Below are positions 1-7,253 of a DNA stretch of 19,063 bases, one piece after another. Below the pieces are notes generated by a model, which searched no databases, was not told the DNA's origin, and saw only the letters and a list, made by a program, of their open reading frames with translations. Made by a program: the position numbers and the translations under genes. The stretch lies in assembly GCA_934373455.1 (NCBI GenBank), contig CAKRON010000052.1, forward strand, positions 1 to 19,063, written 5' to 3'. Position 1 is the stretch's first letter. Every line of letters begins with the position of its first letter. The stretch comes from an uncultured Marvinbryantia sp. (GTDB lineage: Bacteria > Bacillota > Clostridia > Lachnospirales > Lachnospiraceae).

Positions 1-225
1 GATATACATCTGCTGGATTTCCTCCGGATTTGCCTTTGCCCAGGCATTATCCTTACGAGTTGTATAATAAGTTGCATATATCTTGGCGCCTGTATCTTTT
101 AATTCCTGTGGGAACTCTGTTCCATCACAGTCACGAATGGCATCTGCGCCCCATTCTTTTAACATTTCTAATGTCTGTGGTACCACATCTAAGTTTGTTG
201 GTATGGTTACACGGCCTTTTCCCAT
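1..225 (-). CDS. GH112 galacto-N-biose/lacto-N-biose phosphorylase, N-terminal fragment
   Basis: First 75 codons of a gene that continues past the left edge. GH112 enzymes use phosphate to split beta-1,3-galactosyl-N-acetylhexosamines (lacto-N-biose, galacto-N-biose) into galactose-1-phosphate and the free hexosamine, in the cytoplasm. The visible start reads MGKGRVTIPTNLDV, followed by the stretch GADAIRDCDGTEFP and the segment YATYYTTRKDNAWAKANPEE, which I recognise as the start of the GH112 fold. There is no signal peptide. The ATG at 223-225 is preceded by AGGAG at the usual distance. It is the last visible gene of the leftward glycan operon, 42 bp after the GH136 gene, and would act on that enzyme's product. 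The family is usually about 700 residues, so roughly a tenth is seen. A galactosyl-rhamnose phosphorylase of the same family cannot be excluded, but the neighbours favour lacto-N-biose. Confidence 0.85.
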   Translation of the reverse strand, partial: MGKGRVTIPTNLDVVPQTLEMLKEWGADAIRDCDGTEFPQELKDTGAKIYATYYTTRKDNAWAKANPEEIQQMYI

Positions 226-267
226 TTTCTATCTCCTCTTCGCTGTTTTAACTTTCTTATGTCAACT

Positions 268-1584
268 TTAACTTTTCATGATCTCTATAATTTCATTATT
301 TTTTAACGTGATCTCACCATCGCTCATATTTTTGCGCAATAATGGAACCCCTTTTCGAATATAGAACTGATTTTCTGCTACATATGCATTGGGATTGCCG
401 GACGGACTCAATGTTCCACCCAAATCATCATAACTGACATTTTTACGGAAGGTATTATGAATTGCTTCTTCCAGGCAGAACATTACGCATCCGCCTTCAT
501 TCTGGCGGCTGTAATTGTATTCATAAACAGTTCCATCTCCGGAATCTGCATCGTATGCCATACCATCCTGATTTAATTTGGTATCTACAGCCTCATTAAA
601 CCGAAACAGTGCATTTTTACATTTCCATGGCCAGATTGCTGCTGCAACTTTCCCCATTCTGTCTTCCGGATGACAATATATCCGATCATTCATTTCTGCT
701 GCACAGGAATCTGCCATATTATGTTCCACCAGCGGTTCTAACGCATACATAGGTGTAATGGCATCTCCGCCTGCATTTTTTACATAATTGTTTCTGAGAA
801 CAATGTTCTCATGCCCATACTGCCGGAACCATTCTTCCTGAAGTTCTGCACCCCCAAATCTGGCATGCTGATACGTATATCCTACTGCAATCCCCCATCT
901 GCTGACGTTCCATACACAGCAGTCTTCCACCTTCACGGTATCATATCTGGCAATACCAGTCTGTTCTTCGTCATCAGGTTTCAGGGCTGTCATATAAATC
1001 CCACCATTGTTCATGTGCTTATTATAAACATTTCCATTTACATCATGAACCATCAGATTCTGAAGCGTTATTTCATGAAGCGTACCACCATTTTGAACAA
1101 CTACTGCCACACCCGTCCTGTCCATTTTATCAGGTGCTGAATAATCGACTGGTGTACCCGCCTTTGCGCCATTGATATCACTGTTATCCTTATTGGATAT
1201 CTCCAGATCATGAATCCAGATATATTCTGCATCATAAAGAAGTATGGCAGAAGAAACATTTCCTTTATACACATGTGCCGGTGAATCCAGTCTGGTTCCA
1301 TAATCCTGATACCAGATACCAGTGCCATTGGCACAGATATGAGGCATGTCTCCTTCTCCATAAGCTCCGATTTCTATCAGATTTTCCTTTTGCCCTTTTC
1401 CCCTGATATGCAGATACTGGTTTTCAAAAACAGATCCACGTTCCAGAAAAATGCGATCACCGGCGCCAGGTTCTCTTATCATAATCTGTTGCAGAGTTCT
1501 GAAAGGAGTTTCTTGTGTCAGGCCGTCGTTATTATCATTTCCTCTAATTGAGCTGACATAATATGTTGTGGATTTCCTTGTCAT
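268..1584 (-). CDS. GH136 lacto-N-biosidase, catalytic beta-helix subunit (LnbX / Lnb136-II type)
   Basis: A 438-residue protein predicted to fold as a right-handed parallel beta-helix (repeated I-x-L-x-N/D-N turns, e.g. around residues 120-135, 170-185, 215-235, 260-270, 325-360 and 375-385). GH136 enzymes release lacto-N-biose from the non-reducing end of lacto-N-tetraose. Residues 340-347 read DGMAYDAD; the two aspartates D340 and D347 have the 7-residue spacing I recall for the catalytic pair of LnbX and of the Eubacterium ramulus enzyme, and lie at a matching distance (about 95-98 residues) from the C-terminus. There is no signal peptide, so it should work in the cytoplasm on imported sugar, unlike the surface-anchored bifidobacterial LnbX. 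GGGAGA precedes the ATG. The start lies inside the previous gene (41-bp overlap), implying translational coupling. GH112 follows 42 bp downstream. Another beta-helix hydrolase is the alternative, but context and motif favour GH136. Confidence 0.8.
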   Translation of the reverse strand: MTRKSTTYYVSSIRGNDNNDGLTQETPFRTLQQIMIREPGAGDRIFLERGSVFENQYLHIRGKGQKENLIEIGAYGEGDMPHICANGTGIWYQDYGTRLDSPAHVYKGNVSSAILLYDAEYIWIHDLEISNKDNSDINGAKAGTPVDYSAPDKMDRTGVAVVVQNGGTLHEITLQNLMVHDVNGNVYNKHMNNGGIYMTALKPDDEEQTGIARYDTVKVEDCCVWNVSRWGIAVGYTYQHARFGGAELQEEWFRQYGHENIVLRNNYVKNAGGDAITPMYALEPLVEHNMADSCAAEMNDRIYCHPEDRMGKVAAAIWPWKCKNALFRFNEAVDTKLNQDGMAYDADSGDGTVYEYNYSRQNEGGCVMFCLEEAIHNTFRKNVSYDDLGGTLSPSGNPNAYVAENQFYIRKGVPLLRKNMSDGEITLKNNEIIEIMKS

Positions 1585-1993
1585 ATTCTATCTCCCGTAA
1601 TTTTTTTCTGATAATCACAGCGACTTCTTCATATGAAAAACTATCGCCGTGATACCTTGTAAACAGATCTCTGTTTGATTCATAAAATGCCAGTGTTTCT
1701 TCCTCGGATATCGCCGGATAAGAATATTGTCTGTTTATTTTTTCGCTCTCTGAAACGAAATCAAGTCGAAAACGTGTCTGCTCATATCTGACATACGCAG
1801 GCAGTGAGAACTGTTCCATCCCATAAACAATTTCTCCGCGCTGTATCATCTGCTTTCTCTTTTGATTCTCAATCTGACATCGTTTCTTCACCTCGTCCAG
1901 GGTATCATCTTCTATCAGTCCCAGTTTTTTTGCAAACATAAGTTCTGCTTTTAACTGTTTCTGTTCTTTTTCATCCATTATAAATTCTTGCAT
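1544..1993 (-). CDS. LnbY-like folding partner / N-terminal subunit of split lacto-N-biosidase (Lnb136-I type)
   Basis: A 149-residue, charged, almost wholly helical protein without signal peptide or membrane segment. The C-terminal part (about residues 95-145: ISEEETLAFYESNRDLF, then FSYEEVAVIIRKKLRE) resembles the helical N-domain of SurA/PrsA-type foldases. In Lachnospiraceae GH136 systems, as I recall them, a helical LnbY-like domain either precedes the beta-helix in one polypeptide or is encoded by a separate gene just upstream, and it is needed for an active enzyme. Position, size class and the 41-bp overlap with the beta-helix gene fit the split form. The start at 1993 has GAGGG about 10 bases upstream; a second in-frame ATG five codons later is possible. 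The gene begins 16 bp after the permease stop. I assign it mainly by context and foldase-like composition, so the role is less certain than for its neighbours. Confidence 0.65.
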   Translation of the reverse strand: MQEFIMDEKEQKQLKAELMFAKKLGLIEDDTLDEVKKRCQIENQKRKQMIQRGEIVYGMEQFSLPAYVRYEQTRFRLDFVSESEKINRQYSYPAISEEETLAFYESNRDLFTRYHGDSFSYEEVAVIIRKKLREIEYDKEIHNILCQLN

Positions 1994-2009
1994 AAATACA
2001 AAACCCTCT

Positions 2010-2819
2010 TTATTTCACTGCTCCTGTCAGTCCATTTGAAAAACTCTTCTGCAGACAGAAGAAAATGATGGCTGTCGGCAGAGTACAAATCAGAACCCCC
2101 AGCATCAGCATGCCATAATCTACACTGTACCCACTCTTTAAATTGGCAACCAGCATCGGCATGGTAATCGATGCATTATCCTGCAGAATAACCTTCGGCC
2201 ACAGGTAATTATTCCATGCATTCATAAATGTAACTGTCATTGCGGCGCCATACGTAGACTTCATAACAGGAACGTACATCCGGAAAAAGATTGCCACTTC
2301 TCCCATTCCTTCCAGTCTGCTGGCTTCGATAATATCCACCGGGAAAGATCTGGATGCCTGCCTGAACAACATAATCATAAAAGGCGTAGATACTGACGGC
2401 AATACCAGCGCAATCCAGCTGTTAACCAGTCCCATACTGGAGAACATCTTAAACAGCGGAATCATCAATGCAACAAATGGAAGCATCATCGCCAATAACA
2501 GAATACTCATCAGCGTATCCTTGCCTTTATCATGATAAATCTCAAATCCATAACCTGCGATAGAACATACTAATAGCGAAATAATCGTAATCAGAATCGC
2601 ATTTCGAAAAGAGTTAAACATTGCAAGTCCAAGATTCTGATTGCTTATCAGTGTTTTGAAATTCTCTACGATATAACCTCCCGGAATCAAACGTCCTCGT
2701 ACAATATCAATGCTCTTATTGGTTGCTCCTGAGATCATATAATATAATGGAAATACTGACAGCAAGCTTGCAATAATCAATATTATGTAAGAAATAGTAT
2801 TTTTTGTTTTACTAGTCAC
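2010..2819 (-). CDS. Sugar ABC transporter permease, MalG/MsmG type
   Basis: Inner-membrane subunit of a carbohydrate importer (CUT1 class), about 269 residues with six predicted membrane helices, the first at about residues 8-30. The cytoplasmic coupling loop that docks on the ATPase is at about 165-187 (EASRLEGMGEVAIFFRMYVP); it keeps the EAA pattern but has Glu-Gly instead of the usual Asp-Gly. I chose the GTG at 2817-2819 over an in-frame GTG at 2828: AGGTGA sits six bases before the former, while nothing good precedes the latter. With this start the gene overlaps the upstream permease by eight bases (GTGACTAG), a typical coupled junction. It forms the channel together with the MalF-type partner and the binding protein of this operon. 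No ATPase gene is present, as is common where one MsmK/UgpC-type ATPase serves several sugar importers. Confidence 0.9.
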   Translation of the reverse strand: MTSKTKNTISYIILIIASLLSVFPLYYMISGATNKSIDIVRGRLIPGGYIVENFKTLISNQNLGLAMFNSFRNAILITIISLLVCSIAGYGFEIYHDKGKDTLMSILLLAMMLPFVALMIPLFKMFSSMGLVNSWIALVLPSVSTPFMIMLFRQASRSFPVDIIEASRLEGMGEVAIFFRMYVPVMKSTYGAAMTVTFMNAWNNYLWPKVILQDNASITMPMLVANLKSGYSVDYGMLMLGVLICTLPTAIIFFCLQKSFSNGLTGAVK

Positions 2820-3708
2820 GGCTGTCACCTACTTTCATCTGAATTGCTGACAAGACTGCCACAGAAACAAGAATAAATACAGACAATGCTGCCGCATAAT
2901 TAAACTTCGGCGTCTCAACAAAAGAAATATTGAATATGTAATGTGCAAGAGTCATCGTTGATTTTCCCGGTCCTCCTGCGGTCAGATTCATAGATTCATC
3001 AAACAACTGCAGCGTTCCTGAAGTGGACATAATCGCTGTCAGAAGAATGGTTGGTTTCAATAAAGGTATCGTCATTTTAAAGAACTGCTGAAATGCATTC
3101 GCTCCATCAATACGGCTTGCTTCATAAATGGACTGATCGATATTCTGAAGACCGGCCAGATAGAACACCATGTTGTACCCTGTCCATCTCCATATCAGAG
3201 CAATAATAATTACAAAACGAGCTGCCCATGCATTCTGGAACCAGTTTACAGCACCAATTCCCATCTTTGTAAGTACCATGTTCACAAATCCATCCGGTGC
3301 AAAAAGAGATTTAAAAATCATGGAATAAGATACCAGTGAAGTTGCACACGGAAGGAAAATCATCGTTCTGAATAATCCCTTATAACGAAGATCTTTATTA
3401 TTCAGAAGCTGTGCCAGAATCAATGCCAGGATCAACATGATCGGTACCTGAATAATAAAATAAAATACCGTATTAAATAAACATTGTTTGAAGGTTTTAT
3501 CTTTTAAGATTCTGCTGTAATTTGCCAGACCTGCCCATGTCTGTGCATCACCCATTCCTTTTTTAAAGGAAAGAAGGATCGCCTGAAACATTGGATAAAA
3601 GCAGAACACAAAGATCAATAAAGATGCCGGAATCAGAAATGCCCATCCAATCAGGTTGTGTCTTTTTTCCAGGCTCATTTTTTTTCTTCCATTTGGTGTA
3701 TTTGCCAT
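2812..3708 (-). CDS. Sugar ABC transporter permease, MalF/MsmF type
   Basis: Inner-membrane subunit of the same CUT1 carbohydrate importer, 298 residues. After a short basic N-terminus there are six predicted helices (first at about residues 20-42, others near 80-100, 112-133, 163-187, 219-240 and 270-290). The EAA loop at about 196-218 (EASRIDGANAFQQFFKMTIP) is a near-perfect family match for ATPase docking. The ATG at 3708 follows GAGGAGG. It is the second gene of the leftward operon, 110 bp after the binding-protein stop, and that gap contains a strong stem-loop. It overlaps the MalG-type gene. The likely cargo, inferred from the downstream GH136 and GH112 genes, is lacto-N-tetraose, lacto-N-biose or galacto-N-biose. 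Confidence 0.92.
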   Translation of the reverse strand: MANTPNGRKKMSLEKRHNLIGWAFLIPASLLIFVFCFYPMFQAILLSFKKGMGDAQTWAGLANYSRILKDKTFKQCLFNTVFYFIIQVPIMLILALILAQLLNNKDLRYKGLFRTMIFLPCATSLVSYSMIFKSLFAPDGFVNMVLTKMGIGAVNWFQNAWAARFVIIIALIWRWTGYNMVFYLAGLQNIDQSIYEASRIDGANAFQQFFKMTIPLLKPTILLTAIMSTSGTLQLFDESMNLTAGGPGKSTMTLAHYIFNISFVETPKFNYAAALSVFILVSVAVLSAIQMKVGDSRD

Positions 3709-3730
3709 TTATGTCCTCCTCAATAACAGA

Positions 3731-3765
3731 GCTGCCGCAAAATCACCTATGTATTTTGCGGCAGC
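3731..3765 (-). promoter_or_regulatory. Intercistronic stem-loop between binding protein and permeases
   Basis: Perfect 13-bp inverted repeat: GCTGCCGCAAAAT at 3731-3743 and its complement at 3753-3765, with a 9-base loop. No T-run follows in the leftward reading direction, so it is not a complete intrinsic terminator. In such operons a hairpin here usually protects the upstream binding-protein message from 3' decay, or lets only part of the transcripts continue, giving much more binding protein than permease. That role is inferred from position. Confidence 0.7.
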
Positions 3766-3818
3766 CCAAGTTAATTGCTGTTAATCAAAGAATAACTATA
3801 CTGCCTGATCGCGTTCTC

Positions 3819-5099
3819 TTATCCTTCGATATTAAATTCTACTGTTTCCTGTGCTGTCTGAAGCTCTTCAGCTACATCTGCACCATTCTGTACAACATTT
3901 GTAATAACGTCTGTCAGTGCACTTCTGACATCTGAATAATATGCGCCGCAGTCAAATGCAGGAACCTGACTTGCAAAATCTACGATATCTGCATATACTT
4001 TCTGTCCACCATAAAAATCTGATGCTTCCTGATATACATCAGATTCAGCTGCTGGAAGGTAACTTGCGATTGCACCTGCATTTACAAGAAGATCATCATA
4101 AAGTTCTACGCTGGCACCAAATGTTGATTTGATGAAATCGTATGCAAGTTCCGGATTCTTGCAGTTAGAAGATACTGCCCAGCTTGCTCCGCCACAGTTT
4201 GCGTAGTTTGTAGCACCATCTACATCATCTAATGCAGGCATATTCACGATTGTCCATTTACCTGCCTGATCTTCTGCTGCCTGGATGGATGACATGATCC
4301 AGCATCCATTGATAACACCTGCTGCATCGCCGTTGTTCATAGAAGCAATGTACTGATCCCAGTCAGTATACTCTGTCATATATCCTTCATTTACAAGCTG
4401 TGCGTAAACTTCTACAGCCTGTTTTAAAACTTCATTATCTGCGATTTTTACTTCACCGTCCACGATTGGAGAAGCACCTGCAGACTGAAGCATTTCCAGT
4501 ACAAGCTCGGATCCACCAGATGTTGTTAACATTGGAATACCTGTTTTATCTTTTACAGTCTGAGCAAGTTCCATGAATTTAGACCATGTAATGTCTTTGA
4601 AGTCATCTGTTGTTAATCCGGCTTCTTCTACGATATCGGAACGAATTGCCATGATTGTAGCACCGTTATCGAACGGTACACCATAATTCTTTCCATCTAC
4701 TGTTGAGTCTGCAAGTTTTCCGGCTGAAAACTGTGTAAAATCAATTCCTGAATCTGTCAGTTCTGTAAATACACCCGGGAAGCTTGTAACATCTTTGTGG
4801 TAAGAATAATCCTGCATTAAGAAAATGTCAGGAAGTGTGCTGTAATCATTGGATGTTGCAGCTGTAATCAGCTTTGTCTCAATGTCACCATATACGTTTT
4901 CCTGAATATCCAGTTTGAAATCCGGGTGATCTTCCTGATAAATTTTCTCTGCCTGCTGCATTGCATAAATGTTAAAATTCGGATCCCAGCACCATACTGT
5001 TAATGTCTGGTCTTCCTCAGCTGCTGCAGCCGGTACTGCTGCTGCCATAGAACCTAACATTGCAGTTGCAAGTAAAACACTTAAAACTTTTCTCTTCAT
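3819..5099 (-). CDS. Extracellular sugar-binding protein (family 1), first gene of the glycan operon
   Basis: A 426-residue solute-binding protein that captures the sugar outside the membrane and hands it to the two permeases downstream. Residues 1-27 form a signal peptide (basic MKRK, hydrophobic core, run of alanines). The mature part starts EEDQTLTVWCWDPNFNIYAM, and residues 200-270 have the aromatic-rich pattern of family 1 binding proteins. There is no lipobox cysteine near the cleavage site; the first Cys lies inside the mature domain, so the usual lipid anchor of Gram-positive binding proteins is not evident. AAGGAGG precedes the ATG. As first gene after the long regulatory gap it is expected to be the most expressed. 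The ligand is inferred from context to be lacto-N-biose, galacto-N-biose or lacto-N-tetraose; the sequence alone does not show specificity. Confidence 0.9.
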   Translation of the reverse strand: MKRKVLSVLLATAMLGSMAAAVPAAAAEEDQTLTVWCWDPNFNIYAMQQAEKIYQEDHPDFKLDIQENVYGDIETKLITAATSNDYSTLPDIFLMQDYSYHKDVTSFPGVFTELTDSGIDFTQFSAGKLADSTVDGKNYGVPFDNGATIMAIRSDIVEEAGLTTDDFKDITWSKFMELAQTVKDKTGIPMLTTSGGSELVLEMLQSAGASPIVDGEVKIADNEVLKQAVEVYAQLVNEGYMTEYTDWDQYIASMNNGDAAGVINGCWIMSSIQAAEDQAGKWTIVNMPALDDVDGATNYANCGGASWAVSSNCKNPELAYDFIKSTFGASVELYDDLLVNAGAIASYLPAAESDVYQEASDFYGGQKVYADIVDFASQVPAFDCGAYYSDVRSALTDVITNVVQNGADVAEELQTAQETVEFNIEG

Positions 5100-5436
5100 T
5101 TCGCTTTTTCCTCCTTGGAGTATTGTTTTTATTTTCCTGTTTATTAAGTTACTTATACAATACGGTCTTTCTATACTTTTTTCTATTCGCTTTTTGCTTT
5201 ATTTTTTAGAAATCTTGCTCTCAAATTTTAATTATGCTATTATATAAATAATGTTATTATGATTTTTGTAATTTTTTTCTTTTTTCGACATAATAACCTG
5301 TAATATTTTTATTTTTATATTTTTTTGCATATTTTTTCCAAAATAGCCAATGACCAGAAAGTGAGCTACTGTCATTATTTTTATATACTTATTTTTATCT
5401 TGAACAATATCACTAAATTATATGGAGGAATTTTCT
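5100..5436. promoter_or_regulatory. AT-rich divergent control region of the glycan locus
   Basis: 337 bp between the binding-protein gene and the AraC gene, which point away from each other. Most of it is extremely AT-rich (5120-5340), and several -10-like hexamers occur on both strands without a convincing -35 partner, so I do not call individual promoters there. TATACT at 5384-5389 is a possible -10 for the regulator, again without a good -35, as expected for an activator-dependent or weak promoter. Confidence 0.5.
5349..5376. promoter_or_regulatory. Candidate operator (imperfect inverted repeat)
   Basis: A more GC-balanced island in the AT-rich gap. AATGACCAG at 5349-5357 is mirrored by CTGTCATT at 5369-5376, identical to its complement except for one missing base. 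It lies about 60 bp before the AraC start and about 250 bp before the operon start. It is a plausible binding site for the divergent regulator, but AraC proteins more often bind direct repeats, so this is only a candidate. Confidence 0.35.
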
Positions 5437-6279
5437 ATGAGTACACAGTCTCTTCGCTTCAGCCCTGAAGATTCTGCTCCACAGGCTGTTACACTTTTGA
5501 ATGCATCTTCATCCCTCTATGAGGGTGACTGGCCAAGCATTCCCCATTCACATGCTTTTACTGAATTATTTTATGTACGAGATGGCCAGGGTGAGTTTAT
5601 GCTTGATGATGAGATCTACACGATATCCAAAGATGACCTGATCATTGTGAATCCTCACATCAATCACACGGAAATTTCCAGAGGAACTCCCCCTCTTAGT
5701 TATTTCACCGTAGGAGTGGATGGATTATCCTTCTCTTTTAATGACTCTAAAGAATATCGTATTTTTAACTGCCGAAAGAGAAAAACTGATCTGTTATTTT
5801 ACTTTAATGCGCTATTTGAAGAGCTGGATAAACAACATGAAGGATACGAAAAAATCTGCAAACACATGTTAGATATTCTGATTCTGCAGCTTCGACGTAT
5901 TACAGATTCTCCCTTTGAATTAATAAAAGCGCAGCATCCAAGCAGGGAATGTGCGCATATAAAGCGTTATCTTGATTCTAATTACAGTGAAAATATTACT
6001 CTTGACCATCTTTCTGAACTCAGTCATCTGAACAAGTATTATCTCGGTCATGAATTCACCAAATATTATGGTATTTCTCCTATGAATTATCTAAATCGAA
6101 AACGAATCGATGCGTGCAAAGAGCTTTTGGAAAATACAGATTACGGCATTTCTGACATCGCCCATCTGGTAGGCTTCTCATCCCAAAGTTATTTATCACA
6201 ATGTTTCCGGAAATCCTGTGGAATGACTGCCGGAACTTACCGTAAACTTAAGAAAAAAAGAAAAGAAACAACTTTATAA
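5437..6279 (+). CDS. AraC-family transcriptional regulator of the glycan locus
   Basis: A 280-residue regulator. The N-terminal half is a cupin-like sensing domain (about residues 30-100, with H37, H39 and E43 in the pattern PHSHAFTELFYVRDGQGEF). The C-terminal 110 residues are the AraC DNA-binding domain with two helix-turn-helix motifs, about 187-210 and 238-261, including the signature GISDIAHLVGFSSQSYLSQC. I chose the ATG at 5437 rather than the in-frame ATG at 5422, because the GGAGG just after the latter is the ribosome binding site of the former. It is divergent from the lacto-N-biose operon, so it most likely activates that operon in response to a transported sugar or breakdown product. 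The effector is not predictable from sequence. Confidence 0.9.
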   Translation: MSTQSLRFSPEDSAPQAVTLLNASSSLYEGDWPSIPHSHAFTELFYVRDGQGEFMLDDEIYTISKDDLIIVNPHINHTEISRGTPPLSYFTVGVDGLSFSFNDSKEYRIFNCRKRKTDLLFYFNALFEELDKQHEGYEKICKHMLDILILQLRRITDSPFELIKAQHPSRECAHIKRYLDSNYSENITLDHLSELSHLNKYYLGHEFTKYYGISPMNYLNRKRIDACKELLENTDYGISDIAHLVGFSSQSYLSQCFRKSCGMTAGTYRKLKKKRKETTL

Positions 6280-6359
6280 ATATTTTTTCATTCTGATAAT
6301 CCATTCCTGTATATCTATGCTAAAATACTTCTATCAAATTTATCTAGGAGGATTTTTGA

Positions 6360-7220
6360 ATGACCATTACAGGTAAAACAAAATTAATCTGTCTGATAGG
6401 CAGTCCGGTTTCCCACAGCATTTCTCCCGCCATGCATAATGAGGCATTTCAAATGCTGAATCTGGACTATGCATATTTATGTTTTGATATTAAAGAATCT
6501 GAAATGAGCGATGCAGTCAAAGCGCTTCGCCTTCTGAATGTCCGTGGTTTTAACTGCACTATGCCTGCAAAAGTACCTATGTGTACTCTTGCAGATGAAC
6601 TTTCTCCGGCAGCTTCTATGATCGGTGCTGTCAATACTGTCGTAAATGATCATGGGAAACTCATTGGACATAACACAGACGGAATTGGTTATATGCAGGC
6701 TGTCCGGGAAGCCGGGCATGATATCATTGGCCAAAAAATGGTTCTTCTGGGTGCTGGTGGTGCTGCCACTGCCATTGCTGTTCAGGCAGCTCTGGACGGG
6801 GTTCGGGAAATTGTCATTTTTAACCGTCACGGACGTTCCTGGGAAAGAGGTCAGAAGCTTGTAGATACCATCAATACACAGACTCATTGCCAGGCTTCTC
6901 TGTATGATCTTGCCGATGCCACTGAAATGAAACATCAATTATCTGACAGTACCATTCTGATCAATGGCACTTCCGTTGGTATGGCACCGCATACCAATAT
7001 GTGCCCACTGCCAGATCTGAACGGACTTCATGAAGATCTGATCGTATCCGATGTCATTTACAATCCAAGAGAGACACTGCTTCTGAAAGAAGCAGCTGCC
7101 AGAGGTTGTAGTACTTTCAACGGACTGTACATGCTGCTATATCAAGGTGCTGAAGCCTTTCGACTCTGGACCGGACAGGACATGCCAGTTGCACATATCA
7201 AAGAAAAATTTTTTTCATAA
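6360..7220 (+). CDS. ydiB: Quinate/shikimate dehydrogenase, YdiB type
   Basis: A 286-residue NAD(P)-dependent enzyme that interconverts 3-dehydroshikimate and shikimate and, in YdiB relatives, dehydroquinate and quinate. Visible parts: SPVSHSISP substrate loop (residues 15-23), catalytic K71 and D107 (NTDG at 105-108), Rossmann loop GAGGAA (131-136), FNR cofactor segment (154-156), NGTSVGM (202-208) and Q262 in YQGAE. K71, D107 and Q262 are at the numbers I recall for E. coli YdiB. NCTMPAK replaces the AroE consensus NVTIPHK, and the cofactor loop FNRHGRSW lacks the NRT of NADP-specific AroE; both point to YdiB-like cofactor and substrate range. AGGAGG precedes the ATG. The next gene, dehydroquinate dehydratase, follows after 33 bp, the same pairing as ydiB-aroD in E. 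coli. Whether it serves biosynthesis or quinate/shikimate breakdown is open. Confidence 0.87.
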   Translation: MTITGKTKLICLIGSPVSHSISPAMHNEAFQMLNLDYAYLCFDIKESEMSDAVKALRLLNVRGFNCTMPAKVPMCTLADELSPAASMIGAVNTVVNDHGKLIGHNTDGIGYMQAVREAGHDIIGQKMVLLGAGGAATAIAVQAALDGVREIVIFNRHGRSWERGQKLVDTINTQTHCQASLYDLADATEMKHQLSDSTILINGTSVGMAPHTNMCPLPDLNGLHEDLIVSDVIYNPRETLLLKEAAARGCSTFNGLYMLLYQGAEAFRLWTGQDMPVAHIKEKFFS

Positions 7221-7253
7221 AACACTATTATTAAGAATCAGGAGAACCTTATC

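Noticed and set aside
5422..5436. Upstream ATG of the AraC gene
   Set aside because: The GGAGG it would encode is the ribosome binding site of the ATG at 5437.
6477..6938. 153-codon leftward frame
   Set aside because: Antisense to the YdiB-type gene; no start signal and no family resemblance.
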